Source: Hyphomicrobiales bacterium (GTDB lineage Bacteria; Pseudomonadota; Alphaproteobacteria; Rhizobiales; JAKSCL01). From it: 32,405 nucleotides of DNA. Where the stretch lies: positions 1 through 32,405 of the forward strand of contig JAKSCL010000001.1 in the NCBI GenBank assembly GCA_022360615.1. The letters are read 5' to 3'. The stretch's first letter is position 1; each line of letters starts with the position of its first letter. The position numbers were made by a program, and so were the translations under genes. This document shows positions 32,116 to 32,405 of this stretch, piece after piece. The notes below the pieces were generated by a model that worked only from the letters and a program-made list of their open reading frames with translations, made no database searches and was not told the DNA's origin.

Positions 32116-32405
32116 ATGATCAGGACCGGTGACGACTACCGCCAATCGATAAAGGATGGCCGCGAAGTCTATATCGATGGCGAGCGCGTCACGGATGTCA
32201 CGACGCATCCGGCCTTCAAACCGCTTGTCGATATCCGCGCCCGTATCTACGACATGCAGCATGAGCCGGACTTCCGGGATGTGATGACGGTCGCGCAGGA
32301 GGGTGAGGTCAACGCCGTCGGCAACGCGCTGCCCTTCACCCAGGACGACTGGTGGGCCAAACGCCGCGCAACGGACACCGTGCTTGAAGAAATCGGCGGC
32401 ATCGC
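32116..32405 (+). CDS. 4-hydroxyphenylacetate 3-hydroxylase family protein, N-terminal part
   Basis: The first 96 residues are present, and the frame runs off the right edge. MIRTGDDYRQSIKDGREVYI, DGERVTDVTTHPAFKP and RARIYDMQHEP match the start of the HpaB/PvcC family of FADH2-dependent aromatic monooxygenases (usually about 480-520 residues). NALPFTQDDWWAKRRA is the next conserved segment. AAGGTGA lies just before ATG 32116. The flavin-binding core and substrate-defining residues are outside the window, so a 4-hydroxyphenylacetate substrate is not shown. Confidence 0.85.
   Translation, partial: MIRTGDDYRQSIKDGREVYIDGERVTDVTTHPAFKPLVDIRARIYDMQHEPDFRDVMTVAQEGEVNAVGNALPFTQDDWWAKRRATDTVLEEIGGI

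Noticed and set aside
1..32405. CRISPR array, insertion sequence, prophage, toxin-antitoxin or defence genes
   Set aside because: None was seen: no regular spaced repeats, transposase, integrase or known defence domain.

Overview
The window looks like core chromosome of a GC-rich alphaproteobacterium, most likely a Hyphomicrobiales-type (rhizobial order) lineage. This rests on protein families and gene neighbours: a tad pilus gene remnant, a DUF2865 protein, a class II DAHP synthase beside nadE and gltX, cysS next to a citramalate synthase, and an Atm1-type ABC exporter. The species cannot be named from what is visible. Most of the window is well-packed housekeeping and metabolic genes; no CRISPR array, insertion sequence, prophage or defence island is visible.

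Layout. 1-2000: an abrupt junction between a 5'-truncated sspB (minus strand) and a 5'-truncated tadB (plus strand), then tadC and a TadD-like TPR lipoprotein. 1994-2841: tRNA-Val(CAC) with a good sigma70-type promoter, behind phosphoglycolate phosphatase (both minus). 2930-8497 (plus): a DUF533/TerB-like membrane protein, an NAD(P)-dependent succinate-semialdehyde dehydrogenase, msrA, rpiA, a VOC protein and glutathione reductase. 8606-11239 (minus): a YceI protein, a YbdK-type carboxylate-amine ligase and a VIT1/CCC1 metal transporter. 11439-15997 (plus): class II DAHP synthase, glutamine-dependent NAD synthetase and a glutamyl-tRNA synthetase. 15966-18139: a DUF2865 protein (minus), CreA (plus) and a tiny membrane protein (minus), followed by about 680 bases without a convincing gene. 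18820-22386 (plus): cysS, a doubtful ORF holding a REP-like palindrome, a 47-residue membrane protein and citramalate synthase cimA. 22335-26673: a LOG-family nucleotide hydrolase (minus), a LysM/Ig-like membrane protein and an Atm1-type exporter. 26689-27887 (minus): the wreck of an RND efflux gene and an intact DUF1636 protein. 27966-32405: an orphan family 5 solute-binding protein (minus), argE (plus), an AbrB-family membrane protein (minus) and the start of a 4-hydroxyphenylacetate 3-hydroxylase-like gene (plus, cut by the window end).

How the genes fit together. Several neighbours share a thiol/redox theme (msrA, gor, YbdK-type ligase, a glyoxalase-fold protein, and further away an Atm1-type exporter whose family moves glutathione-linked sulfur species). 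Others feed amino-acid and cofactor supply: DAHP synthase, NAD synthetase, two aminoacyl-tRNA synthetases, citramalate synthase for isoleucine and acetylornithine deacetylase for arginine. Convergent pairs overlap (gltX/DUF2865 by 32 bases, cimA/LOG by 52), which is typical of a compact genome.

I did not find a convincing new biological system. The best leads are the sspB/tadB junction, the small membrane protein coupled to cimA, the codon-use mosaic inside cysS, and the RND relic.
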